From assembly GCA_951217055.1 (NCBI GenBank), contig OX578280.1, positions 65,065,513-65,129,512 on the forward strand: 64,000 bases of DNA. The letters run 5' to 3'. Position numbers and translations under genes: made by a program. The notes beneath the pieces are model-generated. The model saw nothing but the letters and a program-made list of their open reading frames with translations, did no database searches and had not been told where the DNA came from. Positions 1 to 10,204 of this stretch are shown piece by piece. This DNA is from Gerris lacustris. Its lineage: Eukaryota; Arthropoda; Insecta; Hemiptera; Gerridae. Every line of letters begins with the position of its first letter. Position 1 is the first letter of the stretch.

Positions 1-1715
1 CATACACTTTCCTCAAAGTGTAGTTATTATTAAGTAACTTCTTTAGACTGTTACTCCCCTTATAAAGGATAGAAGGGAGTGTCAATCTACTGAAGTTATA
101 TAGAATATTCTTCTTTAGACTGTTACTCCCCTTATAAAGAACATAAGGGAGAGTATCAATTTACTGAAGTTATATTGAATATTCTTCTTTAGACTGTTAC
201 TCCCATTATAAAGAACATAAGGGAGAGTATCAATTTACTGAAGTTATATAGAATATTCTTCTTTAGACTGTTACTCCCATTATAAATAACAGAAGGGAGT
301 ATCAATCTACTGAAGTTATATAGAATATTCTTCTTTAGACTGTTACTCCCCTTATAAAGAACAAAAGGAAGAGTATCAATTTACTGAAGTTATATTGAAT
401 ATTCTTCTTTAGACTGTTACTCCCATTATAAAGAACAGAAGGGAGTATCAATCTACTGAAGTTATACGGAATATTCTTCTTTAGACTGTTACTCCCATTA
501 TAAAGAACAGAAGGGAGTATCAATCTACTGAAGTTATATAGAATATTCTTCTTTAGACTGTTACTCCCATTATAAAGAACAGAAGGGAGAGTATCAATCT
601 ACTGAAGTTATATTGAATATTCTTCTTTAGACTGTTACTCCCATTATAAAGAACAGAAGGGAGTATCAATCTACTGAAGTTATATAGAATATTCTTCTTT
701 AGACTGTTACTCCCATTATAAAGAACAGAAGGGAGTATCAATCTACTGAAGTTATATAGAATATTCTTCTTTAGACTGTTACTCCCATTATAAAGAACAG
801 AAGGGAGTATCAATCTACTGAAGTTATATAGAATATTCTTCTTTAGACTGTTACTCCCATTATAAAGAACAGAAGGGAGTATCAATTTACTGAAGTTATA
901 TTGAATATTCTTCTTTAGACTGTTACTCCCATTATAAAGAACATAAGGGAGAGTATCAATTTACTGAAGTTATATAGAATATTCTTCTTTAGACTGTTAC
1001 TCCCATTATAAAGAACAGAAGGGAGTATCAATCTACTGAAGTTATATAGAATATTCTTCTTTAGACTGTTACTCCCCTTATAAAGAACAAAAGGGAGAGT
1101 ATCAATTTACTGAAGTTATATTGAATATTCTTCTTTAGACTGTTACTCCCATTATAAAGAACAGAAGGGAGTATCAATCTACTGAAGTTATATAGAATAT
1201 TCTTCTTTAGACTGTTACTCCCATTATAAAGAACAGAAGGGAGTATCAATCTACTGAAGTTATATAGAATATTCTTCTTTAGACTGTTACTCCCATTATA
1301 AAGAACAGAAGGGAGTATCAATCTACTGAAGTTATATAGAATATTCTTCTTTAGACTGTTACTCCCATTATAAAGAACAGAAGGGAGAGTATCAATCTAC
1401 TGAAGTTATACAGAATATTCTTCTTTAGACTGTTACTCCCATTATAAAGAACAGAAGGGAGTATCAATCTACTGAAGTTATACGGAATATTCTTCTTTAG
1501 ACTGTTACTCCCATTATAAAGAACAGAAGGGAGTATCAATCTACTGAAGTTATATAGAATATTCTTCTTTAGACTGTTACTCCCATTATAAAGAACAGAA
1601 GGGAGTATCAATCTACTGATGTTATATAGAATATTCTTCTTTAGACTGTTACTCCCCTTATAAAGAACAGAAGAAAGTATCAATCCACTGAAGTTATACG
1701 GAATATTCTTCTTAA
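1..1715. repeat. 72-bp minisatellite derived from family 7 MITE ends
   Basis: About 23 tandem copies of a 72-bp unit (some 74 bp with an extra GA). Each unit is a 58-bp imperfect palindrome, beginning CTTCTTTAGACTGTTACTCC and closing with its near reverse complement at CTACTGAAG, plus a 14-bp linker of the type TTATACGGAATATT. The palindrome matches the terminal inverted repeats of the MITEs at 33241-33416 and 41795-41899. Because 72 is divisible by 3, long open frames with a 24-residue period appear on the minus strand; they are by-products of the repeat, not genes. The array runs off the left edge of the window. Confidence 0.95.
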
Positions 1716-1866
1716 TTCAATTTTTAAGTTTTTGGTAGTTTTCATACTACGGAAAGTTAAATTTTTAATTTAAATCAAATTATAATTATTATTAACTACG
1801 GGAAACAGACAGCGAAAAATACACTCCTGTGCCGGGATTTGAACCACGGGCCTCTATATTTCCAGT
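1716..1866 (-). mobile_element. tRNA-derived SINE, minus copy
   Basis: Read on the minus strand, this starts inside a tRNA-like anticodon loop (TGGAA), runs through ATATAGAGGCC and the B-box-like GGTTCAAATCCCGG, then an AT-rich body with TCTGTTTCCCGTAGTTAAT and a tail ending near CCGTAGTATGAAAACTACC. The same family recurs at 44949-45433, where the 5' tRNA half is also present. The tRNA 5' half is missing here. Anticodon position reads GGA, but the family is clearly SINE-like rather than a working tRNA. Confidence 0.7.
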
Positions 1867-1954
1867 ATATAGAGGCCCGTGGTTCAAATCCCGGCACAGG
1901 AGTGTATTTTTCACTGTCTGTTTCCCGTAGTTAATAATAATTATAATTTGATTT
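1772..1954. repeat. Near-perfect 88-bp-arm palindrome made of two SINE halves
   Basis: Arms 1772-1859 and 1867-1954 are reverse complements with about one mismatch (near 1813), around a 7-base loop TTCCAGT. Each arm carries the 3' half of the same tRNA-like sequence plus SINE body. The loop coincides with the anticodon loop of the tRNA-like head. Confidence 0.93.
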
Positions 1955-1960
1955 TAATAT

Positions 1961-2085
1961 TCTTCTTTTGACTGTTACTCTCCTTATAAAAACAGCAGTG
2001 TGATATTCCTTTGTCCCAAAATACATTGGACTAAACATCCTTTTGTCTTGATAGTTATTTAGACAAAGGAATATTTTATATAATC
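1961..2085 (+). mobile_element. Family 7 MITE, one end and interior
   Basis: Begins CTTCTTTTGACTGTTACTCT and continues with TGATATTCCTTTGTCC, ACATTGGACTAAACATCC and TAGTTATTTAGACAAAGG, the same order as in 33241-33416. The second terminal repeat is not evident; the sequence passes into GAGTAGTGTCCCGAC, a phrase seen again at 2693. Confidence 0.65.
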
Positions 2086-2298
2086 GAGTAGTGTCCCGAC
2101 AACGGTGACGGCGACGCACCTCTAAATGATTTATGTATATCGTTAAGAATTGATGAGCTAAAACCTAAAATTGATCATGTGACCTCCAGCACGCGAAGCA
2201 CCGAGTCCACCACTGTGCTATCTGTTCGTAGTGAACTCTATGGCCTGAAACTTTCTATTTAAACAGTACAATATATCTATTTATCTATATATTACTTA
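2086..2298. other. Unassigned repeat-like stretch
   Basis: Contains GAGTAGTGTCCCGAC at its start, repeated at 2693-2707, so it is probably TE-derived. Nothing else recognised. Confidence 0.4.
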
Positions 2299-2640
2299 GA
2301 AATAACTAGACATCACGTGGCTCTTTTTGTTTAAGAATAACTGGACAGCGCGAGACTCATACATTTTAAATATAACAAATAATCTCAGCTCTTTTTCTTT
2401 GAATGCAATTAATAAATGGACATCACGTGGCTCTTTCTGTAATGAATAACTGGACAACGCGAGACTCATTCATTTTAAATATTACTATGTACCTAATTAT
2501 CTCTCAGCTCTTTTTTTTAAATGCAATTAATAAGAAATAACTAGACATCACGTGGCTTTTTGGGTTTTATGTTTAACTGGAGACCGCGAGACTCATTCTT
2601 ATTGAATATAACTAATGATTTTTCGGATATTTTTTTTGCA
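2299..2640. repeat. Three imperfect ~110-125-bp tandem copies with CACGTG
   Basis: Three copies of a unit containing GACATCACGTGGCT, a phrase like AACTGGACAGCGCGAGACTCAT, and an AATCTCAGCTCTTTTT block. The CATCACGTGG motif starts at 2311, 2421 and 2546. Followed by a 25-base T run at 2641-2665. Confidence 0.85.
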
Positions 2641-2671
<31 letters not shown>

Positions 2672-2689
2672 TTCATTTATTCATTCATA

Positions 2690-2805
2690 ATTGAGTAGTG
2701 TCCCGACGATGGCGACGACTTATCTTGAAATGATTTTTTCTTGATAAGACAACCACATTTGTATTCTGCCCGTTGCCACGGGCTTAACGGCTAGTGTATA
2801 AATAA
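2690..2805 (-). mobile_element. TE terminus with CTAGCCGTTAAGCCCGTGG
   Basis: On the minus strand the block reads TATACACTAGCCGTTAAG then CCCGTGGCAACGGGC. It resembles the end of the repeat at 53583-55015 (CTAGCTGGATACCCGTGCTTCG). Ends of this type are common in arthropod repeats; the element class is not settled by sequence alone. Confidence 0.45.
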
Positions 2806-3489
2806 ATATGTATTTTCAAAACAAAATAAACAAGGGAATATCATTCTAAAGATGTATCTCGTTGAAAAACATAAACATTATTTTTCATTTTATGAGTATA
2901 TTATCTTACTACACTAATTTCCTAATAGCGTTTGTACGGAAATGTTTTTTTTATATATATTTAGCAATGGAAAGAGGATTTGTGGTTCGTTTTGAGTTAG
3001 AATTTTAGATCCAGTATATAGTTAATGATAGAAGGAGGCTGCGGGGAAGATGAAAACTGATGTAGCGTGTTTCCCAAGACTCGTAGTAGGGTCAAGTAGA
3101 CAGTTTCCACTTTAGCCTCGTATCTGCCTCAAGTGAGTACTGAGTACTCCGCTGTACAAACTAAAACCATCTCTACCACTCTGTCGTTTAGCTGTACAAG
3201 TAGGCATTTTCATCTCATATTTCTACAACATCCTGACATTTATAGCTCTATCCTTATAATATTTACAACTTTCCTTCTTTTTTGCTTAACAAAATAACAC
3301 AACGTGATAACTACCTACATTCTTTTGGAAATTAATTTTTGCTTCAAACCCTACCTAAGATAACATTATTTTTTTATAAAATATTTTAATTAAAAATGTT
3401 TTTCTGACATCAGATAACATTTTTAGTCTCATTTCTGCATGCCAGCATTTTACTCCGCATTTTTTAGAACACTTGTATTTTATCTACTC
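2806..3489. other. Unassigned AT-rich DNA
   Basis: No gene, tandem repeat or clear element boundary seen. Confidence 0.5.
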
Positions 3490-3915
3490 GTCCGTTGGAT
3501 CTAATTTGGATGGTACATTTGGATGAACACATGTTCATTTTACCAATGCCCAGGCTAAGTTTGTTGGACAACGTTATCCGCCAAAGCATTCACGCGCAAC
3601 GCTCGCGTAAACATAAGTTTCAAATTTAAAATTGGAGTTTTAGGACGGGGAAAAAATTGCTAACTTTATCAATTTAATGAGACAAACAACTTTTATAAAT
3701 AATTTGTTTTAGTAAAACGAACACCGATACTGCTATGATGTGATAAAGATCGCTAAATTTATTAAAGTGGACGTAAATGTTTAAAATAAAGAAAACAATG
3801 TTTTTACCGATATCTTACGTTCTAACGTAACGATTTTAATAAAACTTTTTACACATCGTCTAAGTCTAAAGTACAATTGAAACAGGCACGTATAATTTCA
3901 CCTTGATACAAGTAG
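3490..3915 (-). repeat. Family 2 interspersed repeat
   Basis: Shares, in the same order, ACATGTTCATTTTACCAATG, GTTGGACAACGTTATCC, CGCTCGCGTAAAC, GATCGCTAAATTTATTAAAG and CTTACGTTCTAACGTAA with 5273-5545, and in reverse complement with 28140-28625. Non-coding; class unknown. Confidence 0.8.
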
Positions 3916-5180
3916 ATCATTTTGAGTAGGGAATTGATATATTTTATAATATTTTAAATTAGTGGGACGGGTAAGTAGAAAACAGTCGTATTTCCTACCA
4001 ACTACAAAGATACTCTTTAACTAAAAACTCATCATGATTATTTTTTTCTCAATATTCAATACATATTTACTGTAAGACGGTTGCTTTAATGATACAAATA
4101 ATGCTTTTCTATTTATTTGCCTTAACTCCGCTAGGTACCAACAGTTAGTTACTGTTATTGTTGTCTCTTTTCTAACTCCGCCATGTATAAGTAGTTAGGA
4201 ATGTATACGTTCTTAGCATTGTGATTTTATAATTTATATTTAATGAAAAATGTAAAGAACTTTCTTCCTACCGGGTGTCCCGCGACACCACACGTATTTT
4301 TTTTTTTTTTTTTTTAATGTACTCATCCAAATCCAAGTTTTTAGTTATATCTATATTTTAAAATCATATCACAATATGTTATTTTGATAGAACGGGATGA
4401 AGCTGCGTGTTACTTTAATTGACTGACTTATTTTAACGACTTTTTAAACTTATGACATTTTAAATTTAATCTCCAATAAATTTAATCGATAAATAAAGTG
4501 AAATATCTACAACAGTAGCTACCTTCAAAAATTCTTATTCTTTTTACTTTGAAGAAACTCTGCCCAACACTAAGGAGTAAATTCTAGTTAACATGTAAAA
4601 ATAACGAGCAGAATTTAGTTATTACAGAGTAGAATATTCAGCAAGATTTATATCGTGTTGTATGAGGTTTGTGGTTAGACAGCAAATAGCTGTGAAAATT
4701 TGTTCCTCATATCTGCATTCTACAAAACTTCAACTTACTTCTCTCATATTCATTTAAATATATAAAGACCTAATAATATGTGTACAATGAATCAAAAAAG
4801 TACATTGAAACATTATTTCTTTTTAAAAAGTTTTGTTACCAAAAATAGCACTGCACGTGTAGCCAGTAACAAGTCAGTAACATACAAGACCGAACGAGCA
4901 CGGAAAAAGTTGTACAAACGAAGCAGTTTATCCGCAACAACAAACACAAAAGAGTATGAAAGTTTAAAATCAAACACCGAAGAACGCAGTCCTTTCTTTA
5001 GCATGCTTCTTCAAACTTAATCATAGACAATTGTTTGGCTTTTTGTTCTCGTTTACGTTATGATAAGTGTATACTTATTGGCTTTGCTTACCATCACGTT
5101 TTGTGTACTAGGAAATTTGTTTGAAAGAAGTTCCTTATGGCACGTTCTGGAGCCCGGGGGTGAATCCAAAAAGAACGACC
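3916..5180. other. Unassigned AT-rich DNA
   Basis: Contains an 80-codon open frame at 4778-5020 with an overlapping 63-codon frame on the other strand; neither shows a recognisable motif. No repeat family recognised. Confidence 0.45.
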
Positions 5181-5184
5181 AAAA

Positions 5185-5272
5185 TCACCGTCACAAAATA
5201 ACCGTCACAAAATAACAGTCACAAAATAACAGTCACAAAATCATCGTCACAAAACCAAGCGTCACGAAATCT
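5185..5272. repeat. 15-bp microsatellite-like tandem repeat
   Basis: About six copies of GTCACAAAATAACA-type 15-bp units, the last two diverged (GTCACAAAACCAAGC). Confidence 0.9.
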
Positions 5273-5545
5273 TTCAATGACGATAACTTGAGTAAAAGAT
5301 GACCTAGTTAGTTGAAATTGGGTACACATGTTCATTTTATCAATGCCTAGGCTGAGTTCGTTGGATAACATTATCCGCCCAAAGCTCGCGTAAACGTAAG
5401 CTTCAAATTTAAAATTGGAATTTTAGGACAGGAAAAAATTCTTCTATTTAATTAGTGATGAAGATCGCTAAATTTATTAAAGCGGACCTAAACGTTTAAA
5501 ATTGAGAAAACAACGTGTTTACGGATATCTTACGTTCTAACGTAA
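5273..5545 (-). repeat. Family 2 interspersed repeat
   Basis: Starts with ATGACGATAACTTGAGTAAAAG and follows the phrase order of the copy at 3490-3915, with internal deletions. The copy at 28140-28625 includes the matching TCAAGTTATCGTCAT end. Confidence 0.8.
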
Positions 5546-5592
5546 CATATTTTTGAGTGTGGTATCAAATGAAAGCTGCTTAAGAGTAGGAT

Positions 5593-5596
<4 letters not shown>

Positions 5597-5666
<70 letters not shown>
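5597..5666. repeat. (TA)n microsatellite
   Basis: Uninterrupted AT dinucleotide run of 70 bases. Confidence 0.98.
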
Positions 5667-5668
<2 letters not shown>

Positions 5669-6320
5669 TTCTTTAAAATTTTGCATTCTTCATTGGTTTT
5701 ATAAGTCAAAATATACCCCATAAAAATCCCCCCCTCCCCAACCACTATATAACGGCCGGTTCTAAAATTTTGAAATAATTCATGGTTATACCTTATGGTG
5801 GAGCGATAAAAATTTCCTGAAAAAAAATGTATCTTGTCGTTATTACCAATAAATAACATTGTGACCACCCGGGGGATCGAACCAGGGAGCCTTGAGGTCG
5901 AATAAAAAAAAAGCATAATTATATAACGGGTATGCTTAATCATCCACGAAGCCTTAAAACGTACTAGAACGCAAGTACTTCCCTGTGATTTTCTCTTATT
6001 CTCGTAGCTCAAACGGGACACACAAAGAAGCTAATGTTAGATTAGACTCTCTAATTCTTAGATGGGCTGAAACCCTCAGGAACCTTCCTAATGCCCCTTG
6101 GGAAACATCAGGCAAACGAATGTCGACGGATTGGTAACCCAACCCACCTCCATTAGAAGATAGTGCGCAAGCAACTGAACTACCAGGCTTTAAAATTGAA
6201 TTAACAGTAGTTGCATTCTAACTTATTTCAAAATTTACTAGGATACAAAACAATCTTACTTATATTGAAGTGAAAATCAAATATGTTATACACCTTATTT
6301 CTAGTATATCAATACACACT
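5667..6320. other. Unassigned region with two tRNA-promoter-like blocks
   Basis: Block 5868-5910 contains GGGGGATCGAACCAGGGAG (reverse-strand B-box-like). Block 6125-6195, read on the minus strand, gives GCCTGGTAGTTCAGTTGC then TTGCGCACTATC, an A-box-like tRNA head. Both suggest decayed tRNA-derived SINEs, but no full structure could be drawn. The long minus open frame across 5530-6021 runs through the (TA)n tract and is not a gene. Confidence 0.35.
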
Positions 6321-6421
6321 ATCTAATTTCCAACTAGACATGTGAAACTATCCAATTTCCAACTAATAAACAGCTTGGTTTTCCGGTGAAATCCGCGCCA
6401 CGAAGGGGAAGAAGCCCGACG

Positions 6422-6451
6422 TTTCGCTTCCACTACTGGAAGCATCTTCAG
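6422..6451 (-). ncRNA. Hammerhead-like core, left arm
   Basis: On the minus strand: CTGAAGA, one extra base, GCTTCC, loop AGTAGT, GGAAGC, then GAAA. This matches the CUGANGA / stem II / GAAA part of a hammerhead ribozyme with a perfect 6-bp stem II. Stem I, stem III and the cleavage triplet are not convincingly visible, so activity is only a possibility. Confidence 0.35.
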
Positions 6452-6549
6452 GTGTGTGGTGCATCGTGATGTTTACTTGAAGCAACAACAAGACATACTG
6501 ACTGATATCTTGTTGTTGCTTCAAGTAAACATCACGATGCACCACACCC

Positions 6550-6579
6550 CTGAAGATGCTTCCAGTAGTGGAAGCGAAA
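6550..6579 (+). ncRNA. Hammerhead-like core, right arm
   Basis: Same core as 6422-6451 on the plus strand, in the right arm. It is followed by CGTC and, 18 bases later, by GACG, which could form stem III, but the base after GACG is C where a hammerhead needs U. Confidence 0.35.
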
Positions 6580-7215
6580 CGTCGGACTTCTTTCCCTTCG
6601 TGACGCGGATTTCACAGGAAAACCAAGCTGTTTATTACGAGTCTACCCGCGGAAGCCTACGCACCAAGTTAATTTCCAACTAGTTATGTGAAACTATCCA
6701 ATTTCCAACTAGCTTTGTGTAACTATCCAATTTCCAACTAGACATGTGAAACTATCCAATTTCCAACTAGACATGTGAAACTATCCAATTTCCAACTAGA
6801 CATGTGAAACTATCCAATTTCCAACTAGACATGTGAAACTATCCAATTTCCAACTAGTTATGTGTAACTATCCAATTTCCAACTAGACATGTGAAACTAT
6901 CCAATTTCCAACTAGTTATGTGTAACTATCCAATTTCCAACTATTTTGTGTAATTATCCAATTTCCAACTAGTTATGCGTAACTATCCAATTTCCAACTA
7001 TTTTGTGTAATTATCCAATTTCCAACTAGTTATGCGTAACTATCCAATTTCCAACTATTTTGTGTAATTATCCAATTTCCAACTAGTTATGCGTAACTAT
7101 CCAATTTCCAACTAGTTATGCGTAACTATCCAATTTCCAACTAGTTATGCGTAACTATCCAATTTCCAACTAGTTATGAGTAACTATTTCCAACTCGTTA
7201 TGTGTAACTATCAAA

Positions 7216-7519
7216 ATTTTATCAAAATCCGTTGAGTACTTATACATATATTTATGTATTGAAAATAAAAATAAGTTAATGCACATGCGAAAGTAAGTAA
7301 TGGGTGTAGAAAAAAGTTGAAATTATATTAAGGCATAAATAATAATGGGCTAATTATGAACCATCATCTACATTTCATCAAAATTGGGCGAGTAGTTTAT
7401 ACACACCGACCGACTGAAAGACAGACATGAGACCAAAAATGTTCTCTGATGTCTGAAATGGATTTGTGTCAAAATTATCACAATGCTTGCGCTAACTTCG
7501 GTAAGTTTGGAAGCACTAC
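7216..7519 (-). repeat. Family 1 fragment
   Basis: 7330-7512 carries GGGCTAATTATGAACCATC, TTTCATCAAAATTGGGCGAG, AAAAATGTTCTCTGATGTCTG and CTTCGGTAAGTTTGGAAGC, the 3' half of family 1 in the orientation that ends with the hairpin. Confidence 0.8.
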
Positions 7520-8035
7520 TTGAAACATAACGAAATAGAATAATGCTGTATCTAAAACGACTTTTAGGCTATACATAACAAAAAATAATAAATAAATAAA
7601 TATTAGAACTTTTAGGAGAGCGAGTGCAGAAAATATCAGGGAATTATGTTTAAGTTTTTAAAATTACATAAATGTTACAAATATGGTAAACACCTTGAAA
7701 GGTTTTTTTGATTTTTAGACAAAAAGAAACAACTACTTAATACGACCTGTGTAAAATATGAAACTTGATGAAACTTTGTTTTAGTTTCAAAAGGATAAAG
7801 GAAATGTCGTTCATCTTTTGAAAACTTCCCTGCTCAAGAATATTAAGCGACATCTCCTTTTAAACACATCATGGCTTTTCTAACCCGTCCAAACTTTTAC
7901 CTACTATCATTACTTTGTTTTACTATTTTATGTGCATGAAGTGATTTATTTTAAGAGTAAATATTAATTAAAACCCTTTATTTTTCAGTAAGTAAACATT
8001 ATATAGTTACTTGATATTTCTAATAAAATTGTCGT
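7520..8035. other. Unassigned AT-rich DNA
   Basis: No gene or repeat family recognised. Confidence 0.5.
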
Positions 8036-8224
8036 CAAAATTCAGTTTTTTCTTTCTAGCTTACGGAAGGTATGTGACGTTTCTGAAGAACGGAAATGTT
8101 TTACTGTTCCCAATTCGAAAGACTGAGTTGTTGAGTTGACTGAGTTCCCAAGACTGAAATCTGTTTCAGACATTAAAGAACCTTTTTGTGTTCTCTCTCT
8201 CTTCCGAAAATTTTTCATCATCAT
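8036..8224 (+). repeat. Family 1 hairpin-end fragment
   Basis: TTTCTAGCTTACGGAAGGTATGTGACG and TCTGAAGAACGGAAATGTTTT correspond to the hairpin end of family 1; CCAAGACTGAAATCTGTTTCAGACAT continues it. A 60-codon minus frame here is a shadow. Confidence 0.65.
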
Positions 8225-8404
8225 TAAAGGACACGGTACGACGCGAGAAAATTTCGTGCCACACTAAATGCGAGACTATTTTTATATATACGTGCAGCTT
8301 GTCTTTTGAGTTTTATTCTTTTACTAACTTTTAATACAAAGTTAAAAGCACATTTTTTTCTAATTACTACCTTATATATTTTATTACTTACTCATATAGT
8401 AGTA

Positions 8405-8895
8405 GTCTAGTATTACCTACTAGGACAGGTAGGACGAACCACTTGTTCAAAACTTGCAATTAGGCCATCTTTTAGGCCCTTTTTACACCCCGTGGTGGAG
8501 AGTTCCAGCTACTTCACACATCATACATTTGTACATTGTACCGCCAAAGTGAGTATGGTGTGGTCATTAGTAAGTATTATAACCTTTCGTCAAAGTGGGG
8601 GGGGGGGGGGGGGGGGGGGGGGAGATTGCCCCATATGGGGTGTCCCTCGCCCTGCTCCGTCCTCGAACCATAGATACAAATCACATCTCATGACACGGAT
8701 CGGACCCACATCTATCGGACCACATCAAAGTGTGGGGGAAGTGTGCCCCATAGGGGCTGTCCCTCGCCCTGCACCGCCCGCGATTCATAGATGCAATTCA
8801 GAATATCATGGCACGAGATCGAACCCACAACCTCGAGTTGCGTCGACTGATTGATAGCTGAGCGAGCGCCTTAAGACCCTCGGTCACCCTTGCTC
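8405..8895 (-). mobile_element. tRNA-derived SINE (~470 bp), minus copy
   Basis: Reverse complement of the copy at 10795-11262. On the minus strand the head reads GACCGAGGGTCTTAAGGCGC (A-box-like) and GGGTTCGATCTCGTGCC (B-box-like), with a long variable-arm-like block between them, as in tRNA-Leu or tRNA-Ser. The body holds two ~104-bp tandem units beginning GCAGGGCGAGGGACA. A run of 26 G interrupts it at 8597-8622. The tail ends GGTTCGTCCTACCTGTCC. The 120-codon plus frame here is not a gene. Confidence 0.8.
8597..8622. repeat. Poly(G) tract
   Basis: 26 consecutive G on the plus strand within the SINE; the other copy has only a short G/C run at this point. Confidence 0.97.
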
Positions 8896-8897
8896 CC

Positions 8898-9122
8898 TAC
8901 TTTCTCATATAAAGAAAGAGTATTGTGATTGCGCGAAAATACGATTTTGATGTATTTACACGTTTTGAGGTTCATTTTGTTCAAAAAGTGATTTTTAAAA
9001 AATTTCTGCCGCATCGTCTGTCTTCTGTCTGTGCAGACGCCTGGAACCTAAACTACTGGACCAATTTTAACAAAATTTGGCGTACATGTTCAGAAAAATC
9101 ATACCCCAAGGCGTAATTGAAT
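8898..9122 (+). repeat. Family 3 interspersed repeat
   Basis: Starts CTACTTTCTCATATAAAG, then ATACGATTTTGATGTATTTA, GTGCAGACGCCTGGAACC, TAAACTACTGGACC and ATCATACCCCAAGGCG. The same phrases occur inverted at 46745-47012. Class unknown; no protein supported. Confidence 0.8.
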
Positions 9123-10204
9123 AAAGGAAAAACATTGAGCTAAGTAATTAAGAACTCGAATATGAGAAAAATTGTCTGAGTTGTCTCGAAACGATTTTTT
9201 ATTATAATTTTTACCCGATATTCTATCAAATTTTAAATTTTTTTTTAGTCATAACTATTTATTTTATGGTTTTAATTGTATTTTAGTTGTTTCAGACCGA
9301 CAGATTTTAAAATAAAATTGAAGAACAAAAACTATGTGTTTAAATTGTTTAAAATTGTTGGTAGGTATTTCATTTTCTTTTAGTATGAGTCGTAAACTAA
9401 AAGGTAGAAAGTACCTTTACCAATGTTGGTTTGATAAATGCGTTTTGGTTTTTAATTAAAAAGTGGATTCGCTACGTTATAGGATTAGATAAAATCTCTC
9501 ATTAGCTCGACGGTTTCAGTGAGAGCCTTGCCCATCTTACCTTATCTTTTAAACATTAAATTAAACAATAGTGATAAAACATTGTAAGCTGAAATATATT
9601 TTAAAATATAACATTGAAATTAGATTTGTTCTATTTGTTTATAATCATTTGCTTGATTTCTTTTTCTTTCTATCCAACATTTTATTTTAAATTATTAAAA
9701 GTAATGTTAATTTTCCTAAGATATTTCCTCATATGAGAACTATAAATGCTAAGAAATCATAAACTAAAAAAAAAAAATATTAAATTTAAAAATTTAATTT
9801 GAGTATGTTAGAGAGGTCTACTCAAACCACTGCAGAAATACCAAAATATTTGGTTTCCTACTTTGAAAATTAAGGCTCTATACTATAATGACATCATAAA
9901 AATTATGTATAGTGGTCGATTCCTCCGTTCTGTAAAGAGCTATTGTTATGTTAGATGCAGGCAATCCAATCAAACTTTTATTTATGTAAATGTGGATTAT
10001 TATGTTGTCTTTATTTTGCAGAATTTGTTATCTCATGAACATATTTTCTTCTTTGAAAGTTTCCATTCTCCATTTTTATGCGTTTTTTCTTGAAAAATAA
10101 GATTTTTTCCCCCGGGAATTGGACTTATATGGTTATATTTGTATTTTAATGAGTTTAAACTTCTTAATAATTATTATAATTATTTCTTCTTTATATTTTT
10201 ACCA
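9123..10204. other. Unassigned AT-rich DNA
   Basis: A 76-codon frame at 9863-10093 has no recognisable motif. No repeats identified. Confidence 0.45.

Larger units (their letters stand above)
6364..6670. mobile_element. Palindromic element inserted in the satellite
   Basis: Arms 6364-6500 and 6501-6637 are reverse complements with few mismatches, so the same short reading frame appears on both strands. A 33-bp tail on the right (ending CACCAAGTTAA) is outside the palindrome. Each arm contains a CTGAAGA - stem - GAAA hammerhead-like core. Hammerhead motifs occur in the terminal repeats of Penelope-like retroelements, which makes that a plausible parent; no reverse transcriptase remains. Confidence 0.75.
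6321..7215. repeat. 29-bp satellite array, interrupted
   Basis: Units of 28-29 bp with the core ACTATCCAATTTCCAACTAG; about 2 copies before and 18 after an inserted element at 6364-6670. Subtypes differ in the linker (ACATGTGAA, TTATGCGTA, TTTTGTGTA). From about 6945 to 7085 two subtypes alternate, making a 57-bp higher-order unit repeated three times. Confidence 0.95.

Noticed and set aside
335..1683. Several 62-110-codon minus-strand frames with a 24-residue repeat
   Set aside because: They are forced by a 72-bp tandem unit without stops in that frame; length variants of 74 bp break them at random.
4778..5020. 80-codon plus frame
   Set aside because: No motif, no codon pattern, an overlapping opposite frame, and AT-rich flanks without promoter or splice context.
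6363..6683. Two frames of near-identical protein on opposite strands
   Set aside because: They result from the palindrome at 6364-6637; not independent genes.
6321..7215. Possible CRISPR array (short regular repeats)
   Set aside because: Monomers are contiguous with no unique spacers, and the genome is eukaryotic; it is a satellite.
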